Shown: positions 41,400-53,462 of the stretch, piece by piece
How positions within the stretch are numbered: the first letter of the stretch is position 1
How the letters are laid out: each line of letters starts with the position of its first letter
Assembly: GCA_029210125.1 (NCBI GenBank)
Contig: JARGPR010000003.1
Location: forward strand, 186,001 to 250,000
Length of the DNA: 64,000 bases
Source: Pseudomonadales bacterium
GTDB taxonomy: Bacteria > Pseudomonadota > Gammaproteobacteria > Pseudomonadales > JAHRWD01
Direction of reading: 5' to 3'
Notes under the pieces: model-generated
Seen by the model: only the letters and a program-made list of their open reading frames with translations
The model's database searches: none
Told to the model about the DNA's origin: nothing
Position numbers and translations under genes: made by a program

Positions 41400-41780
41400 T
41401 TAGCGATTGTCTGTTAACGGGTCAACGCAGCTTATATCGATAAGGCGATCGAATAGATCACCTATTTGTATCGATAACTGACTGTCTTCCTGGGTCCCGG
41501 GATTGTTTCGAATCAGGGCGACAATATCCAATTGGAGCAGATCGTTTTGCCTCATCCGGAAGGACTCCCGCAATCTTCTTTTTACCCGATTGCGGTCCAC
41601 CGCAAGACTAATTTTCTTTTTACCTACTATTAAACCAAGACGCGAATGATCCGCTTGGTTGGCGCGTGCCAGCAAAAGGAGGAAACGGTTAGAAACTTTA
41701 AAATCGGTTCCTTTAAAAACACGGTCAAAGTCAGCGGAGCTGTTGAGGCGATTACTCCGAGGAAACCCGAAAGAAGTCAC
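41400..41780 (-). CDS. rnpA: Ribonuclease P protein component
   Basis: Basic protein cofactor of the RNase P ribozyme in tRNA 5' maturation. The signature is seen in RLGLIVGKKKISLAVDRNRVKRRLRESFR. 126 residues from a GTG start at 41780, only 6 bp after the rpmH stop, so the two are co-transcribed. The RNA subunit gene is not in this window. Confidence 0.97.
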   Translation of the reverse strand: MTSFGFPRSNRLNSSADFDRVFKGTDFKVSNRFLLLLARANQADHSRLGLIVGKKKISLAVDRNRVKRRLRESFRMRQNDLLQLDIVALIRNNPGTQEDSQLSIQIGDLFDRLIDISCVDPLTDNR

Positions 41781-41786
41781 CTTGAG

Positions 41787-41921
41787 TTAGCAGCCTAGAC
41801 GTGAACGACCTTTGGCCCGACGACGCTGAATAAGTTTGCGGCCATTTGTTGTTGCCATACGAGAGCGGAAGCCATGAGTACGTTTGCGCTTTAAAACGCT
41901 AGGTTGAAAAGTACGTTTCAT
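41787..41921 (-). CDS. rpmH: 50S ribosomal protein L34
   Basis: 44-residue ribosomal protein. My reading of the minus strand from the ATG at 41921 gives [20 protein letters not shown] and onward to the typical end [11 protein letters not shown], then TAA. First gene of the minus-strand rpmH-rnpA-yidD-yidC cluster and divergent from dnaA. Confidence 0.98.
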   Translation of the reverse strand: MKRTFQPSVLKRKRTHGFRSRMATTNGRKLIQRRRAKGRSRLGC

Positions 41922-41999
41922 ATTCGAATATCCAGTTAACTTTGTATGCGGTTAAAGCTGACATGTACTAAATTTGCCAGTTTTTTCTGAGAACTCGCC

Positions 42000-42028
42000 A
42001 TTCTAATTAGATTATTTGGTAAGTACAA
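42000..42028 (-). promoter_or_regulatory. Probable sigma70 promoter of rpmH
   Basis: On minus: TTGTAC (42028-42023), 17 bp, TAGAAT (42005-42000). Initiation would be near 41993, giving a leader of about 70 bases. A perfect DnaA box lies 37 bp upstream, so DnaA binding could influence it. Confidence 0.55.
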
Positions 42029-42064
42029 GTGAGTTACTAATTTAGTTACATTTACCCTTTAAAG

Positions 42065-42084
42065 TTATCCACAGGTTACTCACA
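42065..42084. promoter_or_regulatory. DnaA boxes in the rpmH-dnaA gap
   Basis: The 391-bp gap 41922-42312 holds a perfect DnaA box TTATCCACA (42065-42073) and, two bases later, TTACTCACA (42076-42084), the same variant seen in the mnmG-mnmE gap. In Pseudomonas oriC lies in this gap, but there it carries more boxes. Here the pair may serve dnaA autoregulation or a second origin element. The rest of the gap holds the rpmH promoter and the unassigned dnaA promoter; TTGTTA at 42197-42202 is a possible -35. Confidence 0.65.
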
Positions 42085-42312
42085 TGGTATCATTTAGGGC
42101 CGAACAAAGTTTTTTATCAGGGGGGTTTATAGGATGCAAAAAAAGTGATTAACATGTTGAAATATAAGGGAATTAAATCGGTTTTGGAGTCGTTATTTGT
42201 TATGGCTTATACGGGTTATTATCGCTAAAATAAATCCAAAATTTGAGCAGCAGATAGTAACCATTTTACCGCAAGGGAATGTATTGTTGTCAGTGTACTA
42301 GGGGAATAGTGA

Positions 42313-43764
42313 GTGGGTTTGTCGTATTGGAGCAGGTGCTCTAGCTCGTTGCAGGATGAGCTATCTGCACAGCAATTTAACACGTGGATTCGACCATTAC
42401 AGGTAGAGGAGAGTGAATCTGAACTTAGATTGTTCGCGCCTAACCGTTTTGTGCTGGATTGGGTTAGGGAGAAATTTTTAGATAGAATTAACGAACTCTT
42501 AGATGAACAAACTCAAAGCAATGATCAACGATTGTGTCCTAGCGTATGTATAGAGGTTGGAACCAAACCAAGCGTCGCTAATGTTGGTGGTTCAAGTGTG
42601 CATGGTAGCAACGGCTCAGTTACCAGTGGGTTACCACCACGCGGCCCAAAGGAAACAATAGACGCACCGAAGCACCAATCCCCCATAACAAATGGAAAGA
42701 GCGCTCGATCCGAGAATTCAAAGTCCCGGCCTCAAGTGAATTACACATCGAACCTTAGTCCAAATTTCACTTTTGATACTTACGTTGAAGGGAAGTCTAA
42801 TCAGATGGGTCGTGCCGCCGCGCTGCAAGTAGCGGAAAATTCTGGTGGTGCCTTCAACCCGCTGTACATATACGGTGGTGTTGGTTTAGGTAAAACCCAC
42901 CTGATGCATGCGGTGGGTAACGCTATTGTTCAAAGTACGCCAGATGCCAGGGTGGTCTTTCTCTCTTCGGAACGGTTTGTCGCGGATATGGTTCGAGCCA
43001 TCCGCATGAATGAGGTCGATGAATTTAAGAAATATTATCGTTCGGTTGACGCATTGCTGATTGATGATATCCAGTTCTTTGCTGGAAAAGAGAGAACCCA
43101 GGAGGAGTTTTTCCACACTTTTAATAGTCTTTTTGAGGGTGGCAAACAGGTTATCATGACCTGTGATCGCTACCCGAAAGAGATCAAAGGTATGGAGGAG
43201 CGCTTAAAGTCCCGTTTTGGCTGGGGTTTAACGGTATTTATTGAGCCGCCTGATTTAGAGACGCGGGTCGCTATTTTGAAGAAAAAGGCCGAGCAGATTG
43301 GCTTGGCGTTGCCCAATGATGCGGCATTTTTTATTGCTCAAATGATCCAGTCGAATGTAAGGGAGTTAGAAGGCTCCCTTAAGCGAGTGGTAGCCAGTGC
43401 ACGTTTTACCAACAGGCCGATAACAATAGATTTAATCAGGGAATCGCTCAAAGATTTAGTTTCGCTTCAGGATAGACAGGTAAATATCGACAACATCCAA
43501 AAGATGGTTGCAGAATATTACAAAATAAAAATCGCTGACCTTAAATCAAAAAAACGCACCCGTTCTATAGCGCGCCCTCGCCAAATGGCGATGGCTTTGG
43601 CTAAAGAGCTTACAAACCGCAGTCTTCCCGAGATTGGCGAGTCCTTTGGTGGTCGAGATCACACCACTGTGCTTCATGCATGTCGTAAAATTAAGGAGCT
43701 TAGAGAAAGCACCACAGATATTGCGGAAGATTACAAAAATTTGAAACGGCTTTTAACCGCCTAA
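42313..43764 (+). CDS. dnaA: Replication initiator DnaA
   Basis: AAA+ ATPase that opens oriC. Domain I (residues 1-80, [17 protein letters not shown]), variable Gly/Ser-rich domain II (about 85-150), AAA+ domain III with Walker [15 protein letters not shown] and Walker [11 protein letters not shown], and domain IV with the DnaA signature [15 protein letters not shown]. 483 residues. The GTG at 42313 is chosen since it keeps the family N-terminus and AGGGG lies 8 bases upstream. Confidence 0.98.
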   Translation: MGLSYWSRCSSSLQDELSAQQFNTWIRPLQVEESESELRLFAPNRFVLDWVREKFLDRINELLDEQTQSNDQRLCPSVCIEVGTKPSVANVGGSSVHGSNGSVTSGLPPRGPKETIDAPKHQSPITNGKSARSENSKSRPQVNYTSNLSPNFTFDTYVEGKSNQMGRAAALQVAENSGGAFNPLYIYGGVGLGKTHLMHAVGNAIVQSTPDARVVFLSSERFVADMVRAIRMNEVDEFKKYYRSVDALLIDDIQFFAGKERTQEEFFHTFNSLFEGGKQVIMTCDRYPKEIKGMEERLKSRFGWGLTVFIEPPDLETRVAILKKKAEQIGLALPNDAAFFIAQMIQSNVRELEGSLKRVVASARFTNRPITIDLIRESLKDLVSLQDRQVNIDNIQKMVAEYYKIKIADLKSKKRTRSIARPRQMAMALAKELTNRSLPEIGESFGGRDHTTVLHACRKIKELRESTTDIAEDYKNLKRLLTA

Positions 43765-43799
43765 TATATTTATACGCACATAGTTCCCAGGACCAGAAA

Positions 43800-44909
43800 A
43801 TGGAATGCACGATATCTAAAGAAGCTCTTCTTCAGCCACTGCAGTTGGTGACGGGTGTTGTAGAGCGAAGACAGACCCTGCCAATTTTGTCCAATGCTTT
43901 GTTGGTGGTTTCAGAGGACAAGCTATCGATTACCGGTACGGATCTAGAGGTCGAATTGGTGGCCTGGGGCACTCCGCAATCGGTTGTTAGTACTGGTGCT
44001 GTCACAACCCCAGCTAGAAAATTGATGGATATATGCAGATCGCTTCCAGATGACGCCATTATTTTGCTTAAACTCGAAGATAATCGCCTGTTGGTTAAAT
44101 CAGGGCGTAGTCGATATCGACTGTCCTTATTGCCGGTTGATGATTTTCCGAAAACAGAACAAAAGGCGTCTGATATCGAGTTTCCGTTGCCGCAATCGGT
44201 ATTAAGAAATCTTATTGAGTCTATAAGTTTTGCAATGGCTCAACAGGATGTACGTTTTTACTTGAATGGTCTGTTGATGGAGGTAGGCGAAGGGAAAATC
44301 CGCACGGTTGCTACCGATGGCCATCGACTTGCACTTTGCAATTCGAAGCTGAGCTCAGCGAATGCGTCGGGCCCCGTCACTCAAATTATCATACCCAGGA
44401 AGGGCGCGGTCGAATTATCTAGGTTACTTGGCGATAGTGATGCTGTAGCTACGGTAACGGTGGGCAGTAATTTTGTCAGAGTCGGCACAGATGACTTTTT
44501 GTTTTCCTCTAAACTGGTTGATGGTAAGTTCCCGGACTACCAGAATGTAATTCCAACCGGTGGCGACAAAGAACTTGTTGCTGACAGACGATTATTAAAG
44601 GATTCATTCGTTCGGGCATCGATACTTTCCAGTGATAAATTTCATGGTGTTCGGCTTTACTTGAGCGAGCAGTTGCTTAAGTTGAAAGCTAACAATCCTG
44701 AGCAGGAAGAAGCAGAGGAAGATATTGAGGTCGATTATAAGGGCAGTCCAGTAGAGATAGGTTTCAATGTAACCTACATGATCGATGTGATGAATACTCT
44801 GGCGAGTGAGCAGGTTCGTATTACGTTGTCTGGTCCAGATAATGGCGTGATTATAGAGCGCTTGGATAATCCAGATGCCCTATACGTCGTGATGCCAATG
44901 AAAATATAA
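43800..44909 (+). CDS. dnaN: DNA polymerase III beta sliding clamp
   Basis: Ring-shaped processivity clamp, homodimer of three-domain subunits. MECTISKEALLQPLQLVTGVVERRQTLPILSN and the C-terminal peptide-binding end VVMPMKI (MPMRL-like) are as expected. 369 residues against 366 in E. coli. AGGA stands 7 bases before the ATG. Probably transcribed with dnaA, 35 bp upstream. Confidence 0.98.
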   Translation: MECTISKEALLQPLQLVTGVVERRQTLPILSNALLVVSEDKLSITGTDLEVELVAWGTPQSVVSTGAVTTPARKLMDICRSLPDDAIILLKLEDNRLLVKSGRSRYRLSLLPVDDFPKTEQKASDIEFPLPQSVLRNLIESISFAMAQQDVRFYLNGLLMEVGEGKIRTVATDGHRLALCNSKLSSANASGPVTQIIIPRKGAVELSRLLGDSDAVATVTVGSNFVRVGTDDFLFSSKLVDGKFPDYQNVIPTGGDKELVADRRLLKDSFVRASILSSDKFHGVRLYLSEQLLKLKANNPEQEEAEEDIEVDYKGSPVEIGFNVTYMIDVMNTLASEQVRITLSGPDNGVIIERLDNPDALYVVMPMKI

Positions 44910-44921
44910 CTTGGTCGATTG

Positions 44922-44942
44922 CCTCCCTCCTTCCTCCCCTCC
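44922..44942 (+). repeat. Polypyrimidine near-mirror tract after dnaN
   Basis: A 21-base run of only C and T starts 12 bases after the dnaN stop. It reads nearly the same in both directions around the centre TCCTTCCT, with one extra C on the right. The other strand is G-rich, with runs of 2 to 4 G. Such tracts can form triplex or two-tetrad quadruplex DNA. In RNA the C-rich, G-poor run could help Rho load. Confidence 0.5.
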
Positions 44943-45069
44943 ATCGCTGCGTTATCCTTAAACTGTTTGTGAATATTTTGGTGCTTTATCCTCTTTTTAA
45001 AGGTTGGTGCCAGAGGATTTTTAGTGGGTACTTAGTCACTACTTCACCGAGGTTGTGTGTAGGGTTAGT

Positions 45070-46173
45070 GTGAGAATTTCTAAGGTAACTATTTCAGGGG
45101 TTCGGAATATTGGTTCTTCCGAGCTTATGCCTTGTCCTGGCTTAAATGTTATCACCGGAGATAACGGTAGTGGCAAAACTAGCTTTTTGGAAGCGCTTTT
45201 TATTTTGGGTTCGGCTCGATCATTTAGAACTAGTAGTCTGAAATCTGTGGTGTCTACTGGTGAGCAGAATGCTTGGGTTTTTGGGGAAATTGAAGGTGGT
45301 TTTTGTAGTGCCTCGCAAACTCAGGGGGTTGAGGTTAGTAGCCGGGGTAAAGTAAGGGCTCGCCAAAATAGTGTGTCTGTAGCGAACTCTTCCGTTCTGG
45401 CGTATACGCTACCTATCCAGTTAATAAACTCCGATACTTTTCTTCTTTTAGATGGAAGCCCCAAATTCAGGCGGCAATACATGGACTGGGCATTGTTTCA
45501 CGTGGAACAAAATTATAGCGAATATTGGAGAAGGTTTAATAGAGGTTTGAAGCAGAGAAATCGCCTCCTACGATATGGTAAACTAGCGAGTTTGAAGCAG
45601 GAGTTGCAGCCTTGGGATGAGGAATTATCGGTCTGTGCGATGAAAATTGATCGGTTGAGAAAGACTCATTTGGTGGAACTCACGCCGCTGATAGAAACAA
45701 AATTTGAACAAATGTGCCCTATTCCCGGGCTTGGTGTTTCATATAAGCCGGGGTGGGACGATTCAATCGAATATAAAGAAAGCCTTGCTCTGAGTTTAGA
45801 GCGAGACAGAGCAGTCGGCTATACGAAGGACGGTCCCCATAGGTCGGACCTTGTTATAACGCTGGATGGTTTGCCTGCTGTCGATCGATTGTCTCGAGGC
45901 CAGAGCAAGATGCTGGTTTGTGCGTTAAAGCTGGTTCAGGGAGATATGCTATCTGCAAGTCGTGGATATAAGACCATCTATTTAATAGATGACCTACCCT
46001 CTGAGCTTGATGCAGAAAATAGGAGGATATTCCTCTCTCAGTTGAAGCTATCACAGGGTCAGGTATTTATAACTGCAGTCGATGATGACTTTATAGTTGA
46101 GGCTTATACAGAAGAGCGGGAAAAAATTGCTGTGTTTCACGTGGAACATGGGGTGTTTTCCAGATTAGTTTAG
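45070..46173 (+). CDS. recF: DNA repair and recombination protein RecF
   Basis: SMC-like ATPase that loads RecA at gaps with RecO and RecR. Walker A GDNGSGKTSFLEAL (about residues 30-43), the signature-like region near LSRGQSKMLVCALKL, and Walker B IYLIDDLPSELD are all present. I choose the GTG at 45070 (367 residues, VRISKVTI) because AGGG lies 5 bases upstream; an in-frame GTG at 45055 would add five residues. Two parS sites are embedded in the reading frame, each coding for Phe-His-Val-Glu. Confidence 0.96.
   Translation: MRISKVTISGVRNIGSSELMPCPGLNVITGDNGSGKTSFLEALFILGSARSFRTSSLKSVVSTGEQNAWVFGEIEGGFCSASQTQGVEVSSRGKVRARQNSVSVANSSVLAYTLPIQLINSDTFLLLDGSPKFRRQYMDWALFHVEQNYSEYWRRFNRGLKQRNRLLRYGKLASLKQELQPWDEELSVCAMKIDRLRKTHLVELTPLIETKFEQMCPIPGLGVSYKPGWDDSIEYKESLALSLERDRAVGYTKDGPHRSDLVITLDGLPAVDRLSRGQSKMLVCALKLVQGDMLSASRGYKTIYLIDDLPSELDAENRRIFLSQLKLSQGQVFITAVDDDFIVEAYTEEREKIAVFHVEHGVFSRLV
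45494..45509. other. parS site 1 (ParB binding)
   Basis: TGTTTCACGTGGAACA, a 16-bp near-palindrome; the other strand reads TGTTCCACGTGAAACA, which is the classical parS sequence known from Bacillus subtilis. It lies inside recF in the codons for LFHVEQ. Confidence 0.9.
46133..46148. other. parS site 2 (ParB binding)
   Basis: The same 16-mer as site 1, in the same orientation, 639 bp downstream near the end of recF, in the codons for VFHVEH. An identical second copy makes chance very unlikely and supports use by the ParB encoded at 33.2-34.1 kb. Confidence 0.9.
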
Positions 46174-46234
46174 AGTGAATTTGCCCGGTATTTTTGTAGC
46201 ATCTTCTCCGGTAAACGATAATTAGCCAATTTAA

Positions 46235-48676
<2,442 letters not shown>

Positions 48677-48933
48677 TCCACTGAGATCAGCGGTGTATGC
48701 ACTAAAACCATTTAGAGGTTTGTAGCGAATCTGCTGAATACTTGTCGGCAGTTCTCTGTTTTTAGTCGATAGCCAGCTTCTATATCGTTTGAATAGCTTT
48801 TGATTCTAAAGTGCACGTCGAGGCCTACAGCACCGTGAGTGTGAGGTTGAGAACTACTATTAGTAAATCGGAACGAACAACCTAGTATGGAGTTGTCCAC
48901 ACAAGGTGTTGTTATTGCTGGCCCTACCCTCGC
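48677..48933. other. Intergenic gap between convergent gyrB and plsC
   Basis: 257 bp. No clear T-tailed hairpin was found for either gene. A 62-codon minus-strand frame (48712-48900, GTG start) begins 33 bp after plsC but has no ribosome binding site and resembles no family I know; I do not call it. One DnaA-box variant, TTGTCCACA, lies at 48893-48901. Confidence 0.4.
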
Positions 48934-49668
48934 CTATTCCGGGTTTACCTCCTCATCGATAGTACCATCTATATCGGCACTCACTTGCTGTACCCACTGT
49001 TCCAGTTTTTGATTAAGCTCCCGTGCCGTAAGACCTTCTGGTTGGATGGGTGTGCCGACTATAAATCGGATCGTACCGGGGGTTTTCGCAAGAGTACCGG
49101 AGGGCCAGTATTCTCCACCATTATGAACGAAGGGCAATATGGGTGTATTTGCAGCGACCGCCAGATTTGCAGCACCACGGTTGAAACGGCCAAGTTTATC
49201 AGCGGGTTGACGAGTCCCTTCAGGAAAAATCAAAACAGAAAACCCTGCTTCGAGGTGTTCTTTGCCCTCTTTAAGCACCTGTTTAGCTGCTCCACGTCCA
49301 TCTTCCCGATTGATGGAAATAGGATTCATCATCGCCATTGCCCAGCCGAAAAATGGGATGCGCAGCAGCTCCTTTTTTAAAACGGTGGATACCGGTGACA
49401 TCAGGAACTGAAGTAAAATGGTTTCCCAGGGGCTCTGATGGTTTCCTGCTACGACAAAGGTACCCTTGGGAATTTCGCCTTCTATTGTATGGCTTACGCC
49501 GCAGGTGATCTTTAGCCACCAAAGTACAGTGCGGCACCAGAGCGCAATGTAGTCATTTCGGAGTTTAGGTGGTAGAAACAGCGCCACAATCAGGCCCACC
49601 GAGCCCTGCAGTATTGTGAAGATGCTATAACCGAAATAAAAAATCAGTGCACGTATGTTTGGCCACAT
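48934..49668 (-). CDS. plsC: 1-acyl-sn-glycerol-3-phosphate acyltransferase
   Basis: Second acylation in phospholipid synthesis, making phosphatidic acid at the inner membrane. N-terminal hydrophobic helices, then the acyltransferase blocks: NHQSPWET (block I), INREDGRGAAKQ, FPEGTRQP (block III) and ILPFVHNGG. Block I has His-x4-Glu where the textbook motif is His-x4-Asp; similar variants occur in other proteobacterial PlsC proteins. 244 residues. 48 bp after glyS on the same strand. Confidence 0.93.
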   Translation of the reverse strand: MWPNIRALIFYFGYSIFTILQGSVGLIVALFLPPKLRNDYIALWCRTVLWWLKITCGVSHTIEGEIPKGTFVVAGNHQSPWETILLQFLMSPVSTVLKKELLRIPFFGWAMAMMNPISINREDGRGAAKQVLKEGKEHLEAGFSVLIFPEGTRQPADKLGRFNRGAANLAVAANTPILPFVHNGGEYWPSGTLAKTPGTIRFIVGTPIQPEGLTARELNQKLEQWVQQVSADIDGTIDEEVNPE

Positions 49669-49716
49669 GGGGTTTAGGCAAGCCCTTGATGTTAGTGAAA
49701 GGTTATTTCGCAGCCC

Positions 49717-51792
49717 CTATTTATTGGGCAGCAGCGAGATGTCGGCAACCTGCAGGAAAAGTGATCTCAAGTCAGCTAGTAGAATCATGCGGTTATTGCG
49801 CACCGCCAAATCATCACACATCACCATGACATCATCAAAAAACTGATCGACGGGCGTACGTAGCTCGACGAGTGCATTTAGTGCCTGAAAGTAATCAGCA
49901 TTTTCGATAAACGGCGTAACCTGTGCGCGTTTTGTCGCAATAGTTTGGGCCAACGTGGTTTCAGCCCCTGGCTCCAGTAAGCTCAGGTCGAGTGTTTCGG
50001 AGTTATCCAGTGACTGCTTTGCCAGTATGTTAGCAACACGTTTGTTGGCTGCACTGAGGTCAATAGCGCCATCAATAGCTCTAAACTGATTTACTGCGTC
50101 GATACGTCGATCAATATCGATTGGGTGGGATATGTCCAGAGCGCAGACCGCCGTAAAGACCTCTACCGGCACTCCTTTGTCGTGATACCAGACCTTAAAA
50201 CGCTCCAGCATATATTGGAAAACCTGATCGACGACTTGATCGCCAGCAGGTAGTGTGGGATACAAACCCAGTGCGTATTGCAGGCAATCTCGAAGATTAA
50301 GGTCGAGGCGGCTTTCAACCAGAATTCGTAATATTCCCAGAGATGAGCGCCGCAGCCCAAAGGGGTCACGGGTTCCGCTGGGAGGTTTGTTGATGCCAAA
50401 TATACCAACTAATGTGTCAATTTTATCCGCAATGGACAGCACTGACCCCACGGCAGTTTGAGGCAATGGCCCACCGGAAAAACTGGGCAGATATTGCTCG
50501 TTCAGTGCATCGGCTACCGCCGAATCCAGCCCTTCCTTGTTGGCGTAAAAATAACCCATCAGGCCTTGTAGCTCCGCGAATTCGCTGACCATATCGGTCA
50601 CAAGGTCAGATTTACAAAGTTCCCCAGCTCGGCGGACATTGGTGGTATCCAGTTTCAATTGTTCTGCAATAAAGCAGGCAAGTTTGGCGATTCGTTCAGT
50701 CTTCTCAAAAACTGAGCCCAGCTGGTTTTGGAAAACGATACCTTTTAGTCGTTCCCGTTGTTGGCTCAGGGTACTTTTTTGGTCGGTTTCGTAGAAAAAA
50801 GCGGCATCGGCAAGTCGTGGTCGGATCACTCGCTCATTGCCCGCTATAACGACTTCAGGGTCGTTACTGACGATATTCGCAACGGTAATAAATTTAGGCA
50901 ACATTTTTCCATCGGCGTTTACCATGTGGAAAAATTTCTGGTGGGTAATCATCGAGCAAACTAGCACCTCTTCCGGCAGCTCAAGATACTGTTCACTAAA
51001 ATTGCCTGACAGCGCTAGGGGCCACTCCACCATCGCGGTGACCTCATCCAGAAGACCTGGATCAATGACAACGGTCGCATTAAAGCGTTTGGCTTCGGCT
51101 TCAATATCGGCCGTAATTTTCAGTTGCCGCTGCTCGAAGCTGGCGATGACCTTACCCTGCTGTTCCAGTATATCTGCGTATTGATCAGCACTTGTAACGG
51201 TCAGCGCATGATTGGCGTGAAAACGGTGGCCCCGGGTTTGGTTGCCAGATTCAACGCCTAAAAGGCTGCAAGGCACAATGTTTTCGCCAAATAACATCAC
51301 CAGCCAATGAACAGGCCGCACGAATTCATGGCGACTACTACCCCATCTCATTCGCTTTGGAATGGGTAGGTCACTGAGCGATTGTTCAACAATGTCAGGC
51401 AGCAGTGTTTCGGTTTGTTTGCCTTCGGTGCGGGAATTAAAAACCAACCATTCACCCTTGTCTGTTTTCAGGCGCTTAAGTTGATCAATGCTAATTTTGC
51501 AGGATTGAGCAAACCCTGTCGCAGCGCGGGTCGGTTCGCCTTGAGCATCAAAGGCAGCACTTACTGAAGGGCCACGGCGTTCACTGACCTGATCTGGCTG
51601 TTGGTCCTGAAGACCAATGACCGTGACCGCGATTCGTCTTGGCGTAGCGTAGGATTGCAGCTCTTCAAACTGTAATCCAGCTTTCTTGAGGCCGTTGCGG
51701 ATCCCTTCTGAAAAAGCTTTGGAGAGGGTTTTTAATGCTTTAGGTGGCAGCTCTTCAGCGCCAATCTCAACCAGAAAATTTTTGGAGTTCAT
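49717..51792 (-). CDS. glyS: Glycyl-tRNA synthetase beta subunit
   Basis: Large tRNA-binding subunit of the tetrameric bacterial GlyRS. It starts [16 protein letters not shown] and has [21 protein letters not shown] and [16 protein letters not shown], as in the family. 691 residues, normal. Overlaps the end of glyQ by four bases, so the subunits are made in balance. Confidence 0.98.
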   Translation of the reverse strand: MNSKNFLVEIGAEELPPKALKTLSKAFSEGIRNGLKKAGLQFEELQSYATPRRIAVTVIGLQDQQPDQVSERRGPSVSAAFDAQGEPTRAATGFAQSCKISIDQLKRLKTDKGEWLVFNSRTEGKQTETLLPDIVEQSLSDLPIPKRMRWGSSRHEFVRPVHWLVMLFGENIVPCSLLGVESGNQTRGHRFHANHALTVTSADQYADILEQQGKVIASFEQRQLKITADIEAEAKRFNATVVIDPGLLDEVTAMVEWPLALSGNFSEQYLELPEEVLVCSMITHQKFFHMVNADGKMLPKFITVANIVSNDPEVVIAGNERVIRPRLADAAFFYETDQKSTLSQQRERLKGIVFQNQLGSVFEKTERIAKLACFIAEQLKLDTTNVRRAGELCKSDLVTDMVSEFAELQGLMGYFYANKEGLDSAVADALNEQYLPSFSGGPLPQTAVGSVLSIADKIDTLVGIFGINKPPSGTRDPFGLRRSSLGILRILVESRLDLNLRDCLQYALGLYPTLPAGDQVVDQVFQYMLERFKVWYHDKGVPVEVFTAVCALDISHPIDIDRRIDAVNQFRAIDGAIDLSAANKRVANILAKQSLDNSETLDLSLLEPGAETTLAQTIATKRAQVTPFIENADYFQALNALVELRTPVDQFFDDVMVMCDDLAVRNNRMILLADLRSLFLQVADISLLPNK

Positions 51793-52745
51793 GATGGCTC
51801 TCCTTTATCCTGGGTGGCTATCACTTCATCGCGAATAGCGTCCGGGGCCAGTGGAAAACCAAGTGCCAGACGGGCATCAAAATAGCTTTTTGCAACGGCC
51901 TGGGCAATGGCCCGAACTCTGAGTATATAACCCTGTCGTTCAGTCACCGAAATGGCTCGGCGCGCATCCAGCAGGTTAAAGGTGTGGGAAGCCTTTAGTA
52001 CAAATTCGTAGGCCGGAAGTGGCAGGTTTTGCTCAATCAACATCAGGCTTTGTTGCTCATACTCGTTAAAATATCGGAATAGCTGATCCTTGTCGGCGTA
52101 CTCAAAGTTGTAGCGGGACATCTCGATCTCATTTTGATGAAACACATCACCGTAGGTCACTACACCGGCATCGGACCGGGTCCAGACCAGATCGTAAATA
52201 CTGTCCACGCCCTGAAGGTACATGGCGATTCGTTCCAGCCCATAGGTAATCTCGCCGCTGACCGGGTAACAATCAAGCCCACCCACCTGCTGGAAATAGG
52301 TAAATTGGGTGACCTCCATGCCGTTCAGCCATACCTCCCAGCCGAGCCCCCAGGCACCTAAGGAGGGTGACTCCCAGTTATCTTCGACAAAACGAATGTC
52401 GTGAACCTCCGGGTCTATGCCAAGAAATTGCAGGGATTTAAGGTAAAGGTCTTGTATGTCCGATGGCGACGGCTTCAACAGTACTTGAAATTGGTAGTAG
52501 TGTTGTAAGCGGTTAGGGTTTTCACCATAGCGCCCGTCGGTAGGCCGACGGCATGGCTGCACGTATGCGGTATTCCATGATTCTGGGCCAATGGCGCGTA
52601 GGAAAGTAGCGGAATGGAAAGTGCCTGCCCCAACCTCAAGGTCTACGGGTTGCAGGATTACGCAGCCCTGATCAGCCCAGAAGTTTTGTAGTGCGAAAAT
52701 CAGACCTTGAAAACTAGTCAGGTCAAAGGAAGATTGATTATTCAA
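51789..52745 (-). CDS. glyQ: Glycyl-tRNA synthetase alpha subunit
   Basis: Catalytic subunit with class II aminoacylation site. [66 protein letters not shown] and [15 protein letters not shown] blocks are visible (the third is quoted here only as a guide to residues 60-88). 318 residues. Two TATAAT boxes lie upstream. Confidence 0.98.
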   Translation of the reverse strand: MNNQSSFDLTSFQGLIFALQNFWADQGCVILQPVDLEVGAGTFHSATFLRAIGPESWNTAYVQPCRRPTDGRYGENPNRLQHYYQFQVLLKPSPSDIQDLYLKSLQFLGIDPEVHDIRFVEDNWESPSLGAWGLGWEVWLNGMEVTQFTYFQQVGGLDCYPVSGEITYGLERIAMYLQGVDSIYDLVWTRSDAGVVTYGDVFHQNEIEMSRYNFEYADKDQLFRYFNEYEQQSLMLIEQNLPLPAYEFVLKASHTFNLLDARRAISVTERQGYILRVRAIAQAVAKSYFDARLALGFPLAPDAIRDEVIATQDKGEPS

Positions 52746-52768
52746 CGAAGAGAACCCAATACAGATCG

Positions 52769-52791
52769 ATTATATGAAACGGCAGATTATA
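52769..52791 (-). promoter_or_regulatory. Possible -10 elements of glyQ
   Basis: On minus, TATAAT occurs at 52791-52786 and again at 52774-52769, 41 and 24 bp before the glyQ ATG. Neither has a good -35 at the right distance, so the actual start is uncertain. Confidence 0.35.
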
Positions 52792-52858
52792 CCTTACTTA
52801 ACAAGCCTCTGATCAGTGCAGATACCGGTAGAACAAGGAAATACCCAATGGGCGTCTA

Positions 52859-53440
52859 TTAACTTTCCAGCGGAGGTTTCTGTGCTATTAAAATGGCCTG
52901 GTTGCGAAACCCTTGTGAGGTATCGCCGATTAGCCTTTCCTCTCTGTACACAACAGGTTTTAAGGAGTTAAAAAGTTCCAGCAGCTCATTTTCTGCGAGC
53001 AAGAATTTGGGGTTTTGAGGCCCTTTTTCACTGACCTTTTGTTGGCAGAACGTTTGATAAAACAGTAATCCGCCGGGTTTGAGCGCGTTACAGATTGCAG
53101 GGCAAAGGGGCCGATATAGATAGTGGGATACCAGAATCAGATCAAATTGATTATCGGGAAACGGGTCAGACTCCAGATTGATTACTCTAGTCTCAACGGG
53201 CAGTTTTTGATCCCGGGCCCGGATAGCGAGTTTTTCTAGCGCTACGGTGGAAAAGTCCCAGGCCTGACAAGTTAGCCCTTTGCTGGCGAGGAAAAGTGCA
53301 TTGGCACCTAAACCGCAGGCCAGATCGAGGGCATTACCGGTTGTGGGTAGCAGATGCTGATTTTGCAGAAGAGCCTGGATTGGTTCACCGGGATCAACCA
53401 TGTTTTTGTATTTTTCTTGCCAGCTGGAATTGGGCATCAA
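52859..53440 (-). CDS. Class I SAM-dependent methyltransferase, TehB/UbiE-like
   Basis: Small cytosolic methyltransferase of unknown substrate. The SAM-binding motif I is ALDLACGLGANALFLASKG, followed by the acidic end of strand 2 (CQAWDFS), motif IV FDLILVSHYLYRP and a GGLLFYQTF strand. 193 residues, one domain. Resemblance to TehB-type tellurite or thiol methyltransferases is general only. It lies between trkH and glyQ, all on minus, which gives no functional hint. Confidence 0.8.
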   Translation of the reverse strand: MMPNSSWQEKYKNMVDPGEPIQALLQNQHLLPTTGNALDLACGLGANALFLASKGLTCQAWDFSTVALEKLAIRARDQKLPVETRVINLESDPFPDNQFDLILVSHYLYRPLCPAICNALKPGGLLFYQTFCQQKVSEKGPQNPKFLLAENELLELFNSLKPVVYREERLIGDTSQGFRNQAILIAQKPPLES

Positions 53441-53462
53441 GATTACAATCGAATTCTTTACA

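Noticed and set aside
48712-48900. 62-codon minus-strand frame after plsC
   Set aside because: GTG start without a Shine-Dalgarno, no recognised family. Kept only as a note in the intergenic entry.
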